Source of the DNA: Actinomyces timonensis DSM 23838
GTDB lineage: Bacteria; Actinomycetota; Actinomycetes; Actinomycetales; Actinomycetaceae
DNA: 64,000 nucleotides
Assembly: GCF_000295095.1 (NCBI RefSeq)
Contig: NZ_JH806632.1
Coordinates: 191,985 to 255,984, forward strand
Reading direction: 5' to 3'
Within the stretch, counting starts at the first letter, position 1. Every line of letters starts with the position of its first letter. Below, piece by piece: positions 1 through 14,939 of this stretch. The notes beneath the pieces are model-generated. The model had not been told where the DNA came from. It made no database searches and saw nothing but the letters and a program-made list of their open reading frames with translations. The position numbers and the translations under genes are program-made.

Positions 1-2084
1 CGGCTGGCGGCCTCGTCGTGGGCGGCGGCGAGCTCGAGGACACTGGCCGAGCCGCGCCCGGCGCCGGCGGCCCATCCAGGGGCCAGCACGTCCCCGTCGC
101 GGGTGACGATCCGGGCCTCCGGGTCGGCGGCGCGAACGGCGGCGCCGGTGGCCAGGTCGGGCACAGCCCACGCCCCGGCGAGGAGCCGGTCGAGCGCCGC
201 CTGCAGGCCGGAGCGCTGGGCGGTGCCCGCCTGGATGGTGACAAGGCCCCGAGCGGCCACGGCCCCCTCCACCGGCGGCTCGGCCACCTCAGCCGCGTCC
301 CCCGAGCCCCTGCCGGCGGCCCCCGCCTGGGCGACGACGAGCCGGATCGCCCCGGACTCGGCCCGGCGGGCGTGCTCCAGGGCGCCAAGGGCAGCAGTCT
401 CGTCGGCCGCCAGGGCAGCGGCGGCCAGGTCGCCGAGCAGGGCGGCGATGGCGTTCTCCCAGCCCTTCTCAATGCTCAGATGCTCGGGCAGCGGCCCGAG
501 CAGGCCCTCCAGCCCGGCCTCGGCGAGCTCGGCCGTGGCGTCCTCCGCCCGCAGGGACAGGGCGAGGGCGTCGCGGCGCGCCGTCCAGGTGGCCTGCTCA
601 GATGCCGCCTGGGAGCGGGCCTCGGTGGCGGCGGCGAGGGCGTCGCGCGCGGAGGCGAGGGCCGCCGTCGCCGCCTCATGACGGGCAGTGGCCTCGGCCT
701 GCTCAGGACTGGCGCCCCCGGCGTCCTTGTCGCCGTCGTCTCCCCCGTCTCCGCCAGCCTGGGCGGCACCAGCTCCGGGCGCGGCCTCCTCCAGGGCGGC
801 CTGGGCGGCGGCCTGGCGCTCCTCGGCCGCGGCCAGGGAAGCGCGGGCCTGCTCGCGGGCAGCGGTGGCGGCCTCATGGCGGGAGCGGGCCGAGGCCAGG
901 CGGCCGCCCGCGCGCGCCACCTTCTCCCGGTGCTCGGCCTGGCTGCGCTGCAGCGCGGCGAGCGCGCCCTCGGCGGTGTTCTGGGCGGCCTCGGCCTCCA
1001 CCCGCTCCTGGGTGGCGGCGGTCAGGGCGCTGCGGGAGGCCTCGATCCGCTCGGCGAGCTCGGCCTCCTCGGCGGCCGCGGCCTCGGCGCGCCGGTCCAG
1101 TTCCTCGGGGTCGGTGCCGAAGGACGGCTTGGGGGCGTTCGCCAGGCCCCTCACGCGCTCGGCGGCGACGTCGGCGAGGGAGGAGAGCTGCTGGGCGGCG
1201 CCGGTGAGGCTCTCCCACACCTCGGTGGCGGCGGCGAGCCTGCGCCCGGCGCCCGCCTCGACCTCGGCGAGCCCGGCCAGGCGGTCGCGGGCGGCCTTCT
1301 CGGCCTCCTCGGCGGCGGCGCGGCGCGCGGTGACGGCGGCGGTGTCCTCCTGACCGGCCTCGAGGAGCTGCTGGGCGGCGACGACGTCGTCGGCGAGCAG
1401 GCGGGCGGTGGCGTCGCGGACCTCGATCTGGATGGTGCGGGCGCGGCGGGCGACGGCGGCCTGCTTGGCCAGGGGACCGAGCTGGCGGTGGAGCTCGTTG
1501 GCGAGGTCGGCGACGCGCGCGAGGTCGGCGGCCATGGAGTCGAGCTTGCGCAGGGCTCGCTCCTTGCGGCGGCGGTGCTTGAGGACACCGGCGGCCTCCT
1601 CGATGAAGCCTCGGCGATCCTCAGGGGTGGCGGACAGGACGGCGTCGAGCTGGCCCTGGCCGACGATGACGTGCATCTGGCGGCCCAGGCCCGTGTCGGA
1701 CAGGAGCTCCTGGACGTCGAGGAGGCGGCACTGGGCGCCGTTGATCTGGTACTCCGATCCGCCGCCCCTGAAGAGGGTGCGGGTGATGGTGACCTCGGAG
1801 TAGTCGATGGGCAAGGCGCCATCGGCGTTATCGATGGTCAGGGAGACCTCGGCGCGCCCGAGGGCGGGCCGCGACCCGGCGCCGGCGAAGATGACGTCGG
1901 CCATCGTGCCGCCACGCAGGTTCTTCGCGCCCTGCTCGCCCATGACCCAGGTCAGGGCGTCCACGACATTGGACTTGCCCGAGCCGTTGGGGCCGACGAC
2001 GGCGGTGATGCCCGGCTCCAGGCGCAGCGTGGTCGACGAGGCGAAGGACTTGAAGCCCTTGATCGTCAACGTCTTGAGGTGCAC
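1..2084 (-). CDS. smc: Chromosome segregation ATPase SMC, N-terminal part (runs off window start)
   Basis: This is the N-terminal 694 or so residues of an SMC protein, the ATPase of condensin that organises and segregates chromosomes together with ScpA and ScpB. It starts at a GTG with MHLKTLTIKGFKSF, the canonical SMC opening, followed by Walker A GPNGSGKSN at residues 31-39 and the Q-loop region. A long Ala/Glu/Arg-rich coiled coil follows from about residue 170. The start of the hinge (EHLSIEKGWENAIAALLGD) is seen near the window edge. SMC proteins are usually about 1,150-1,200 residues, so the hinge end, second coil and C-terminal ATPase half lie outside. No clear Shine-Dalgarno precedes the GTG; the start is chosen from family conservation. 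Confidence 0.95.
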   Translation of the reverse strand, partial: MHLKTLTIKGFKSFASSTTLRLEPGITAVVGPNGSGKSNVVDALTWVMGEQGAKNLRGGTMADVIFAGAGSRPALGRAEVSLTIDNADGALPIDYSEVTITRTLFRGGGSEYQINGAQCRLLDVQELLSDTGLGRQMHVIVGQGQLDAVLSATPEDRRGFIEEAAGVLKHRRRKERALRKLDSMAADLARVADLANELHRQLGPLAKQAAVARRARTIQIEVRDATARLLADDVVAAQQLLEAGQEDTAAVTARRAAAEEAEKAARDRLAGLAEVEAGAGRRLAAATEVWESLTGAAQQLSSLADVAAERVRGLANAPKPSFGTDPEELDRRAEAAAAEEAELAERIEASRSALTAATQERVEAEAAQNTAEGALAALQRSQAEHREKVARAGGRLASARSRHEAATAAREQARASLAAAEERQAAAQAALEEAAPGAGAAQAGGDGGDDGDKDAGGASPEQAEATARHEAATAALASARDALAAATEARSQAASEQATWTARRDALALSLRAEDATAELAEAGLEGLLGPLPEHLSIEKGWENAIAALLGDLAAAALAADETAALGALEHARRAESGAIRLVVAQAGAAGRGSGDAAEVAEPPVEGAVAARGLVTIQAGTAQRSGLQAALDRLLAGAWAVPDLATGAAVRAADPEARIVTRDGDVLAPGWAAGAGRGSASVLELAAAHDEAAS

Positions 2085-2175
2085 GGACCCACGATACCGT
2101 CCGCCCCCGGCCCTCAGCCGAACAGCCGCCTGTGGCAGGCCTCCGCGGCCCCGGGCCCTCTCGGGGAGGACTCGC

Positions 2176-3582
2176 TCAGCCCGCTCCCATGCCCGCGTCG
2201 CGCAGGAGGGCGAGGGTCTTCTCGCGCCAGATCTGGGAGGCCACGGAACCCCCGTTGAGGTCGAAGACATGGTCGGCGTAGGGCACGACGATCGTCTCGT
2301 GGCGCGCGCCGGCCTCCTCCAGGACGGCGTCGAAGTCCCTCGTCCCGCTCACGGGGACCACGTGGTCCTCCTCGCCGTGGACGATGAGCACCGGCGGCGC
2401 GGCGGCCCCGACGGCGGCGGCCTTGCGGGTCGGATCGATGGACGCGTAGCGCTCCGGGTACTGCGCGGGGCTGCCTCCCGCGTACAGGCGCGCCCGGCCG
2501 GCCACGGGCCCGGACATGATCGGGTCGGGGTTGTCGTGGAAGACGGTGGGATCGGTGATCGGGTAGGTCGTCGCCACCGCGCGGATCGTGGGCACGCTCC
2601 CCTGGCAGGCGGGCAGCGCCTCCCCGTTCTCATCCACCGGGGCGTCGGGCCCGCTCGGGTCGAGCTCCCCCAGCGCCTGCCGGTAGGCGGTCTCCAGGGC
2701 GAGGTGGCCGCCGGCGGAGTCCCCGACGACGGCGAGCCTCCCCGCGTCCCCGCCGTGCTCCTCGGCGTGGCTGCCCACCCAGGCCAGTGAGCACTCGAGG
2801 CGGGACTGGGCGAGCTCCCACATGGGCGTGTCCCTCAGGGACAGCGGGTACTCCAGGGCGATCGCCAGGTAGCCCTGGTCGGCGAGCCAGTCCGCCTGGA
2901 TGCGTGTCATGGGGTTGTCGCGGTCGCCCGTGCGCCACCCGCCGCCGTGCAGGAGGATGACGATCGGCGCTTTCTCGCCGTCGCCGGCCCCAGGAGCCTT
3001 CCCATGCGGGTACCAGATCCCGGCGCGGAGGGTCTGGCGGCTGGCGCCGTCGGCCAGGACGACGGGCGCGACATCGGGGGCGCGCCCCCACTGGCCGGCG
3101 CCGGTGAGATCACGGATGCTGAGGTCGACCCCTTGCGCGTGGGCGAAGCGGATCTGCGCTGCTCCCATCCATCCCATGAGCGCGAGCGCGAGGCAGAGGA
3201 GCCCGGCCGTCGCCAGCCGAGTCCGGGCACCCGGCTCGCGGCGGCGCCGGAGGGCCCGCCAACCGGCGGCGATGGCGAGCAGCGTGAGCGCGACCGCGGC
3301 GTCGAGTCCCCAGGCGCCGAGCATGAGCGCGTAGGACAGCACGGGCAGAGGCACGATCGCGCCGATCGCCAGCAGGCAGATGAAGCTGGCGCCGATGAGG
3401 GCGAGGAGATCGAGGACGAGACGGCGCCGCCCGGTGGCGCGGTCGGCCCTTCCACGACGGCGCGAGCGGGACCCGGGGCCCCAGTGGGAACGGGGCCTCC
3501 CGGGCGTCCTCTCCTCAGGGATCGCCTTGCTGGTCGGCACGGCTCCACGATACCGGGGCACCGCGCCGGCCCCGCTTCCCAT
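2176..3582 (-). CDS. Membrane-anchored alpha/beta-hydrolase (esterase/lipase, BD-FAE/HSL type)
   Basis: Serine hydrolase of the esterase/lipase alpha/beta-hydrolase superfamily. The catalytic half carries the oxyanion-hole motif HGGGW near residue 220, the nucleophile elbow GDSAGG near 290, a late Asp in HGEEDHVVP and a His in YADHVFD, so the triad looks intact. The N-terminal third is basic and then contains three or four hydrophobic segments (LVLDLLALIGASFICLLAIG, YALMLGAWGLDAAVALTLLA, LATAGLLCLALALMGW). The enzyme is therefore probably tethered in the membrane with the hydrolase domain outside. Substrate is unknown. The start is uncertain: ATG at 3582, or GTG at 3540 giving VPTSKAIPEE. It is transcribed away from the ABC exporter genes. 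Confidence 0.85.
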   Translation of the reverse strand: MGSGAGAVPRYRGAVPTSKAIPEERTPGRPRSHWGPGSRSRRRGRADRATGRRRLVLDLLALIGASFICLLAIGAIVPLPVLSYALMLGAWGLDAAVALTLLAIAAGWRALRRRREPGARTRLATAGLLCLALALMGWMGAAQIRFAHAQGVDLSIRDLTGAGQWGRAPDVAPVVLADGASRQTLRAGIWYPHGKAPGAGDGEKAPIVILLHGGGWRTGDRDNPMTRIQADWLADQGYLAIALEYPLSLRDTPMWELAQSRLECSLAWVGSHAEEHGGDAGRLAVVGDSAGGHLALETAYRQALGELDPSGPDAPVDENGEALPACQGSVPTIRAVATTYPITDPTVFHDNPDPIMSGPVAGRARLYAGGSPAQYPERYASIDPTRKAAAVGAAAPPVLIVHGEEDHVVPVSGTRDFDAVLEEAGARHETIVVPYADHVFDLNGGSVASQIWREKTLALLRDAGMGAG

Positions 3583-3608
3583 CCAGTCGGTGGCGGTGGG
3601 AGCCTGCT

Positions 3609-3628
3609 TCTCCTCCCTTCGGAGGAGA
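3609..3628. promoter_or_regulatory. Small hairpin upstream of the esterase gene
   Basis: Perfect 8-bp stem TCTCCTCC / GGAGGAGA with loop CTTC in the region between the divergent esterase and ABC exporter genes. It contains an SD-like GGAGGAG on one arm. Role not known. Confidence 0.4.
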
Positions 3629-3717
3629 GAGCGCCGCGGTCGATCTCTCCTGGGGAATGATTTCTGGTCACCGGGAGAGACTTAATCTCGGGGCCGTCCC
3701 CCAACAGGACAAGCCCC

Positions 3718-3760
3718 CTTGACACGCGGCCAATTGTCAAGCACGCTTGCCTTGTCAAGG
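3718..3760 (+). promoter_or_regulatory. Operator-like inverted repeats and -35 element before the ABC exporter
   Basis: CTTGACA (3718-3724) and TGTCAAG (3735-3741) form a perfect 7-bp inverted repeat with 10-bp spacing. A second near-perfect palindrome, CCTTGTCAAGG, lies at 3750-3760. TTGACA at 3719-3724 is a consensus -35 hexamer; a matching -10 is not obvious (CACGCT at 17 bp). The layout suggests a promoter covered by a dimeric repressor or a MerR-like activator. No regulator gene is adjacent. Confidence 0.5.
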
Positions 3761-3792
3761 AAACATGACATCTGCGAGGATCGGAGAACCGC

Positions 3793-4746
3793 ATGCTCAG
3801 CATCAACGGACTGTCCAAGCGCTTCGGGACGCTCCAAGCGCTCGACGATCTGTCCTTCCACGTCGACGAGAGCGAGATCGTCGGCTTCGTCGGGGCCAAC
3901 GGCGCCGGCAAGTCGACCACCATGCGCATCGCCATGGGCGTCCTGGAGGCCGACGCCGGTGCGGTGACCTGGGACGGCGCGCCCGTCGACGCCGCCTTCC
4001 GGCGCCGCATCGGCTACATGCCCGAGGAGCGCGGCCTCTACCCCAAGATGAGGGTCGGCGAGCAGCTCGCCTACCTCGGCCGCCTCCACGGCCTGACCAA
4101 GAGCGCCGCCCAGGCCTCCTCGGACGCCTGGACCGAGCGCCTGGGCATCGCCGAGCGGCGCGGCGACGACGTCCAGAAGCTCTCGCTGGGCAACCAGCAG
4201 CGCGTCCAGCTCGCCGCCGCGCTCGTCGGCGATCCCTCGCTGCTCATCCTCGATGAGCCCTTCTCCGGACTCGATCCCGTGGCGGTCGAGGTCATGGCGG
4301 ACGTCATCCGCGAGCGCGCCGCCGCTGGCATCCCCACGCTCTTCTCCTCCCACCAGCTCGACGTCGTCGAGCGCCTCGTGGACAGGGTCGTCATCATCCG
4401 CGCGGGCAGCCTCGTGGCCAACGGCACCGTCGAGGAGCTGGAGGCCACTGGCGGGCGCCGCTGGCGCGCCGTCGTCGAGTCCCCCACGGGCCGACTCGAC
4501 GAGGCCACCGCATTGAACGCCATGGCCGCCCTCCCCCAGCCCGCCGTCGCGCCCGGCAAGCGGCCCGGGACCCTCGAGCTCACCTGCGGCGGGCCGGATG
4601 AGCAGGCGCTGCTCGCCGTCGCCACCCGCCTCGGGGCGCTGCGCGAGCTCGGCCAGGTCCACCGCAGGCTGACCGAGGTCTTCCGCGAGGCCCTGGCCGC
4701 CCCCTCCCCCACCCAGTCCTCCGAGAAGAAGGAGACGCGAGCATGA
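3793..4746 (+). CDS. ABC transporter ATP-binding protein (ABC-2/NatA type exporter)
   Basis: Cytoplasmic ATPase of an ABC-2 type exporter, 317 residues. Walker A GANGAGKST is at about residues 36-44, the signature-like LSLGNQQRVQ at about 136, Walker B LLILDEPFSGLDP at about 154, and the H-loop SSHQ follows. The signature has N in place of the usual second G (LSLGNQQ), which is common in this NatA-like subgroup. The C-terminal 90 residues carry the extra domain typical of drug or Na+ exporters. GGAG lies 8 bases before the ATG. The stop overlaps the permease start by 4 bp (ATGA), so the two proteins are translationally coupled and form one exporter. Substrate cannot be told from sequence. Confidence 0.93.
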   Translation: MLSINGLSKRFGTLQALDDLSFHVDESEIVGFVGANGAGKSTTMRIAMGVLEADAGAVTWDGAPVDAAFRRRIGYMPEERGLYPKMRVGEQLAYLGRLHGLTKSAAQASSDAWTERLGIAERRGDDVQKLSLGNQQRVQLAAALVGDPSLLILDEPFSGLDPVAVEVMADVIRERAAAGIPTLFSSHQLDVVERLVDRVVIIRAGSLVANGTVEELEATGGRRWRAVVESPTGRLDEATALNAMAALPQPAVAPGKRPGTLELTCGGPDEQALLAVATRLGALRELGQVHRRLTEVFREALAAPSPTQSSEKKETRA

Positions 4747-6023
4747 GCATCACGACACCGGCGGCGGGCGCCTCGAGCCACCCCCTGAGCCACCCCCTGA
4801 GCCACCTCCAGGAGATCCGCCTCATCAGCGCGCGCGAGTTCAAGAACCAGATGACGAAGAAGCCGTGGCTCATCTCGGTGCTCGTCATGCTCGCCGTCCT
4901 CGTCGGCGGCATCATCGGATACAACTACCTCACAGGCGGCAACCACCATGCCTACCGCGTGGCGGTGGCGGGCGCGGCCCCCAGTGACCTCCCGGGGCTG
5001 GAGCAGGTCACGGACTCCAAGGGAACGGCCGTCGCCGTGAGCCAGCTGCCGGGTGATCCCACCGGGGAGGCGGCCAAGGCCGCCCTGGCCGCCGATGACG
5101 AGGATGCCGCCCACGTGGACATGATCCTCGATCTCACCGGCACGACCCCTGTCCTGCGCGTCCAGGAGAAGGCGAACGAGCAGGTCCAGACCGGGGTGAC
5201 CGCAGTGCTCCAGCAGGCGGCACTGGCGGGGCAGATCACCGAGCTCGGGGGCGACCCCTCCGCGGTCTCGGCGACACTGGCGGCCGCGAGCCCGCAGGTC
5301 GATGCGGTCTCCCCTCCCAACTATGAGAGCAAGGGCTTCGCACAGCGCTACTACCTGCTCATCGCGATCGACGTCATCCTCGTGTTCGCCATCATGGGCG
5401 GCGGCCAGATGCTCGCCATGGGCGTCGTCGAGGAGAAGGCAAGCCGGATCGTCGAGATCCTCCTGGCCTGCGTGCGCCCATTCTCCCTGCTGGCGGGCAA
5501 GATGCTGGGGATCGGCGCGGCCAGCATCGTCTGCCTCGGGGCTGTCGGCGCGGCCGGCGCGATCACGGCGAAGGCGACGGGGATGTTCGACGGCCTGAAT
5601 GTCCCGCTGGACAGCTCCATGGGCGTGATGGCGGTCTGGATGGTGCTCGGCTTCGTCGTCTACGCGGCCCTCTTCGGCGCTGCCGGCTCCCTGGTCAGCC
5701 GCCAGGAGGACGCGCCGGCCGTGACGACGCCCCTCATCATGCTGGTGATGATTCCCTACATGGCGTCGACCTTCATGGCGCAGGGCGACCCGAACTCGGT
5801 GCTGTTCAAGACCCTGTCCTACATCCCGCTGTTCTCGCCGTTCATGATGCCCGCCCGCCAGGTGCTCGAGTTCTCCTCCCCCGCCGAGCAGGCCATCACG
5901 ATGGCCGCCACAGCCCTGACCGCGGTGCTGCTGGTCAAGCTCGGCGCGGTGGTCTACACCCGGGCGGTCACCCGCACCGGCAGCCGCGTCCCCCTCAAGG
6001 AGGTCCTGAGCCGCGCGGCCTGA
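4743..6023 (+). CDS. ABC-2 type permease (NatB-like)
   Basis: Membrane partner of the preceding ATPase, 426 residues. A first membrane segment is at about residues 42-62 (LISVLVMLAVLVGGIIGYNYL). A large extracytoplasmic loop of about 150 residues follows, and then five more segments in the C-terminal half. This is the standard topology of ABC2_membrane_3/NatB proteins. The motif VEEKASRIVEILLACVRP between segments 2 and 3 is the conserved cytoplasmic coupling region of the family. It overlaps the ATPase gene by 4 bp and ends just before a very strong hairpin shared with convergent ligA. Candidate substrates in this family include sodium ions, drugs and peptides. Confidence 0.92.
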   Translation: MSITTPAAGASSHPLSHPLSHLQEIRLISAREFKNQMTKKPWLISVLVMLAVLVGGIIGYNYLTGGNHHAYRVAVAGAAPSDLPGLEQVTDSKGTAVAVSQLPGDPTGEAAKAALAADDEDAAHVDMILDLTGTTPVLRVQEKANEQVQTGVTAVLQQAALAGQITELGGDPSAVSATLAAASPQVDAVSPPNYESKGFAQRYYLLIAIDVILVFAIMGGGQMLAMGVVEEKASRIVEILLACVRPFSLLAGKMLGIGAASIVCLGAVGAAGAITAKATGMFDGLNVPLDSSMGVMAVWMVLGFVVYAALFGAAGSLVSRQEDAPAVTTPLIMLVMIPYMASTFMAQGDPNSVLFKTLSYIPLFSPFMMPARQVLEFSSPAEQAITMAATALTAVLLVKLGAVVYTRAVTRTGSRVPLKEVLSRAA

Positions 6024-6045
6024 GGCTTCGGGACGACGCGTTCCT

Positions 6046-6169
6046 CGATGGTGCGGGGGTGACGGGCTCTCTCCGAGGGCCAGTCCCTCGCACCATCGGG
6101 CGCTGGGCGCCCTCCGGTGCTCCCGCCAGACCCGGTGCCAGCCCCTCGGAGAGAGCCCGTCACCCCCGC
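6046..6169. terminator. Long bidirectional hairpin between ABC permease and ligA, with an overlapping alternative stem
   Basis: A perfect 27-bp inverted repeat has arms at 6053-6079 and 6143-6169, with 63 bases between them. A second stem pairs CGATGGTGCG (6046-6055) with CGCACCATCG (6089-6098). Its left arm overlaps the first by three bases, so the two folds compete. Position between two convergent genes makes a two-way terminator likely. There is no T-tract. Confidence 0.7.
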
Positions 6170-6182
6170 TGGACCGGACTCG

Positions 6183-12744
<6,562 letters not shown>

Positions 12745-12949
12745 GTGGGAAAAGCGCCAGGGAATCACAACTGTGAGCAGTGCAACATCCTTTCATCGAC
12801 GGTCTCACACCCGTGAGGTCTTGCCGTCGGGGGAACGGCATGTGAAAGTTTCCCCAGGACGCGCGACGACCACCCTGGCCCCCTACCAGGTGGACATAAC
12901 GCACTCGGCCCTCTCCCCCCTTTGATTCACTTGCCCGAAGGAAGCACTC
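12745..12949 (+). promoter_or_regulatory. whiB1 upstream region with two palindromes
   Basis: Palindromes TCACAACTGTGA (12765-12776) and CTCAC-N4-GTGAG (12804-12817) lie upstream of whiB1. The TGTGA/TCACA half-sites resemble CRP-family half-sites, and whiB1 of mycobacteria is controlled by a CRP homologue. The centre-to-centre geometry here differs from a standard CRP site, so this is only suggestive. AAGGAAG 6 bases before the whiB1 ATG is its ribosome-binding site. Confidence 0.4.
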
Positions 12950-13198
12950 ATGGACTGGCGTAACCAGGCTGCTTGTCTCACTGTCGACCCCGAGCTCTTC
13001 TTCCCGGTCGGCAACACCGGTCCGGCCATCGCCCAGATCGCCCGGGCCAAGGAGGTGTGCGCCCGCTGCGAGGTGGTCGAGACCTGCCTCAAGTGGGCTC
13101 TGGAGAACGGCCAGGACGCCGGCGTCTGGGGAGGCATGAGCGAGGACGAGCGCCGCTCCCTCAAGCGCCGCGCCGCCCGCGCCCGCCGCTCCTCCTGA
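12950..13198 (+). CDS. whiB1: WhiB-family iron-sulfur transcriptional regulator (WhiB1 type)
   Basis: 82-residue WhiB protein. The four cluster ligands are Cys9, Cys37, Cys40 and Cys46, followed by the GVWGGMSEDERR turn and a basic C-terminal tail (SLKRRAARARRSS) that contacts DNA. The N-terminus MDWRNQAACLTVDPELFFPV and the GPAIAQIARAK helix match WhiB1, the essential 4Fe-4S, nitric-oxide-responsive member that binds sigma factor region 4. A ribosome-binding site AAGGAAG precedes the ATG. It is monocistronic, with a dispersed repeat and a terminator right after the stop. Confidence 0.95.
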   Translation: MDWRNQAACLTVDPELFFPVGNTGPAIAQIARAKEVCARCEVVETCLKWALENGQDAGVWGGMSEDERRSLKRRAARARRSS

Positions 13199-13258
13199 TC
13201 GAGACCGGGCGAACAGCACCGCGAAACCGGTCGAAATCAGGATCGAGACCGGTTCGCC
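13197..13258. repeat. Dispersed GAGACCGG/GAAACCGG intergenic repeat, copy 1
   Basis: Directly after the whiB1 stop come three iterations of a motif CGA(G/A)ACCGG followed by short linkers (GGCGAACAGCACCG, TCGAAATCAGGAT). Near-identical blocks occur at 26939-26969, 49073-49130 and 50840-50870, always between genes. Likely a small REP-like element. Confidence 0.6.
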
Positions 13259-13277
13259 TTCCGCTCCACGAGCATCG

Positions 13278-13316
13278 ACGGCGGCCCCTGACCTCGGATG
13301 AGGCGGGGGCCGCCGT
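13278..13316 (+). terminator. Rho-independent terminator after whiB1
   Basis: ACGGCGGCCCC (13278-13288) pairs with GGGGCCGCCGT (13306-13316) and is followed by TCTT. It lies between whiB1 and convergent pdtaS and can serve whiB1. Confidence 0.75.
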
Positions 13317-13383
13317 TCTTGTGCCGCAGCGCTTCTCCCCCGGCCCCGCCGCCCCATCGGAGCAGCCACCGGCTCACGGCGGC

Positions 13384-14874
13384 TCAGCCGAGCACGGGCT
13401 CGCCACGGCGAGTGAGCCTGGCGACGATCGACACGTCGGTGCCACAGGTGCGCCCCTCGCTATCCACGACAGGCTCCCAGTCGATGCTGCCGCGCAGCTC
13501 CCCACGGACGAGGGTCTGGACGATCCGGGTGCCCAGGCCGGTCATGACGGTCCCGGGCTCGATCCCCGCGCCGTCGTCGACGACATGGACCTCGAGGCGC
13601 TCGCCGTCGCGCTGGGCGCGCACGATGACGGTGCCGTCGCGCTCCTCGAGCCCGTGCTCGACGGCGTTGGCCACCAGCTCGGCCAGCACCGTGGCCAGGG
13701 CCTGGGCGGAGTCGGCGTCCACGACGCCGAATGACCCCTCCAGCACGGTCCTCACCTGCCCCGCTGGCGTGGCGACGACCGCGGCGGTGCGCAGGATGGA
13801 GTCGAAGACCTCGTCGAACTCGACGGTCTCATCGACGTTGTGGCTGAGCGCCTCGTGGACGGTGGCGATCGCCGCGACCCTCCGCTCCGCCTCGGCCAGC
13901 GCCTGGCGGGTCTCGTCATTGGTGGCGCGGCGCGCCTGCATACGCAGCAGGGCGGAGACCGTCTGCAGGTTGTTCTTGACCCGGTGATGGATCTCGCGGA
14001 TCGTGGCGTCCTTGTTCATGAGGACCTGCTCGCGGCGCCGCAGCTCGGAGACGTCGCGGACCAGGAGGATCGCCCCAGCCCTCTCCCCGCCCACGATGAG
14101 GGGGATGGCTCTCAGCACGACGAACACGCCGGCGATCTCGATCTCCGTGATCCAGGCCTGCCGACCCATGAGGACCACGGCCATGGTCTCGTCCACTTGC
14201 GTGCGCTCGGGGATGATGTCCGTGATCGCCGACGCCAGGTGGGCGCCGATCACCTCCCCCGCCATCCCCAGCCGGTGGAGGCAGGACCGGGAGTTGGGGC
14301 TGGCGTAGACGATGGTGCCCTCGGCGTCGAGCTGGACGACGCCGTCGGCGACCCGCGGGGTGCCGTGCCGCAGCGCGGTCACCCCGCCGAGGATCGGGAA
14401 GGCACCCTCGGAGATCATCTGGCACAGGGAGTCGGCGAGGGCCTTGAGGGGCTGATCCCCGAAGCGCTCCCCGCGCATGACGCCCACGCGCGTCTCCCGG
14501 GTGACGACGGCGACCGCCCGGCCCTCGTGGAGCACCGGGACGTATTCCTCGCGCACGGCGGTGGTCCCGGTCCACAGAGGATCGGACATGACCAGGATGG
14601 TGCCGGTGGTGAGGGTCTCCAGGGCCGCGACCTCACGGGAGGCCGGCATACGTCGCCCCACGACCTCCTCCAGGTGGACCGTCTGCCCCGTCGAGGGGCG
14701 GCAGTGGGCGATCGCCACGAAGCGGCCGCTCGTGCCGCGGACCCACAGGACGAGATCGGAGACGGACAGGTCGGCGATGACCTGCCAGTCCGCGATGAGG
14801 TGGCGGATCCAGTCGAGGTCGCGCGGCGGCAGGTCGATGGAGGCGCGCGACTGGGGCGGGAGGATCGGCGGCAC
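13384..14874 (-). CDS. pdtaS: Sensor histidine kinase, PdtaS type (GAF-PAS-HisKA_2)
   Basis: Soluble two-component sensor kinase of 496 residues. An N-terminal GAF-like domain spans about 1-150, a PAS domain about 180-280 (VVQLDAEGTIVYASPNSRSC), and a HisKA_2 dimerisation/phosphoacceptor helix follows with EIHHRVKNNLQTVSALLRMQ (His296/297). A HATPase domain ends the protein, with N-box LAELVANAVEHGL and G-box DDGAGI. There are no membrane segments. This matches actinobacterial PdtaS, which phosphorylates the ANTAR antiterminator PdtaR; no pdtaR is in the window, as is usual. Convergent with whiB1 and divergent from the DUF2505 gene. Confidence 0.87.
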   Translation of the reverse strand: MPPILPPQSRASIDLPPRDLDWIRHLIADWQVIADLSVSDLVLWVRGTSGRFVAIAHCRPSTGQTVHLEEVVGRRMPASREVAALETLTTGTILVMSDPLWTGTTAVREEYVPVLHEGRAVAVVTRETRVGVMRGERFGDQPLKALADSLCQMISEGAFPILGGVTALRHGTPRVADGVVQLDAEGTIVYASPNSRSCLHRLGMAGEVIGAHLASAITDIIPERTQVDETMAVVLMGRQAWITEIEIAGVFVVLRAIPLIVGGERAGAILLVRDVSELRRREQVLMNKDATIREIHHRVKNNLQTVSALLRMQARRATNDETRQALAEAERRVAAIATVHEALSHNVDETVEFDEVFDSILRTAAVVATPAGQVRTVLEGSFGVVDADSAQALATVLAELVANAVEHGLEERDGTVIVRAQRDGERLEVHVVDDGAGIEPGTVMTGLGTRIVQTLVRGELRGSIDWEPVVDSEGRTCGTDVSIVARLTRRGEPVLG

Positions 14875-14939
14875 GGTGGAAGCCTAGTCGAGGTCAGCGC
14901 CCATGGCGCGACGGCCCCCGCCATGGCAGGCTCTGCACC

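Noticed and set aside
18-2258. A 746-codon open frame on the plus strand antisense to smc
   Set aside because: Repetitive Gly/Ala/Leu/Arg composition typical of the shadow frame of a high-GC coding region; the minus strand has an unmistakable SMC sequence.
3583-3792. A riboswitch upstream of the ABC exporter
   Set aside because: Only a small hairpin and operator-like palindromes are seen; no conserved aptamer pattern was recognised.
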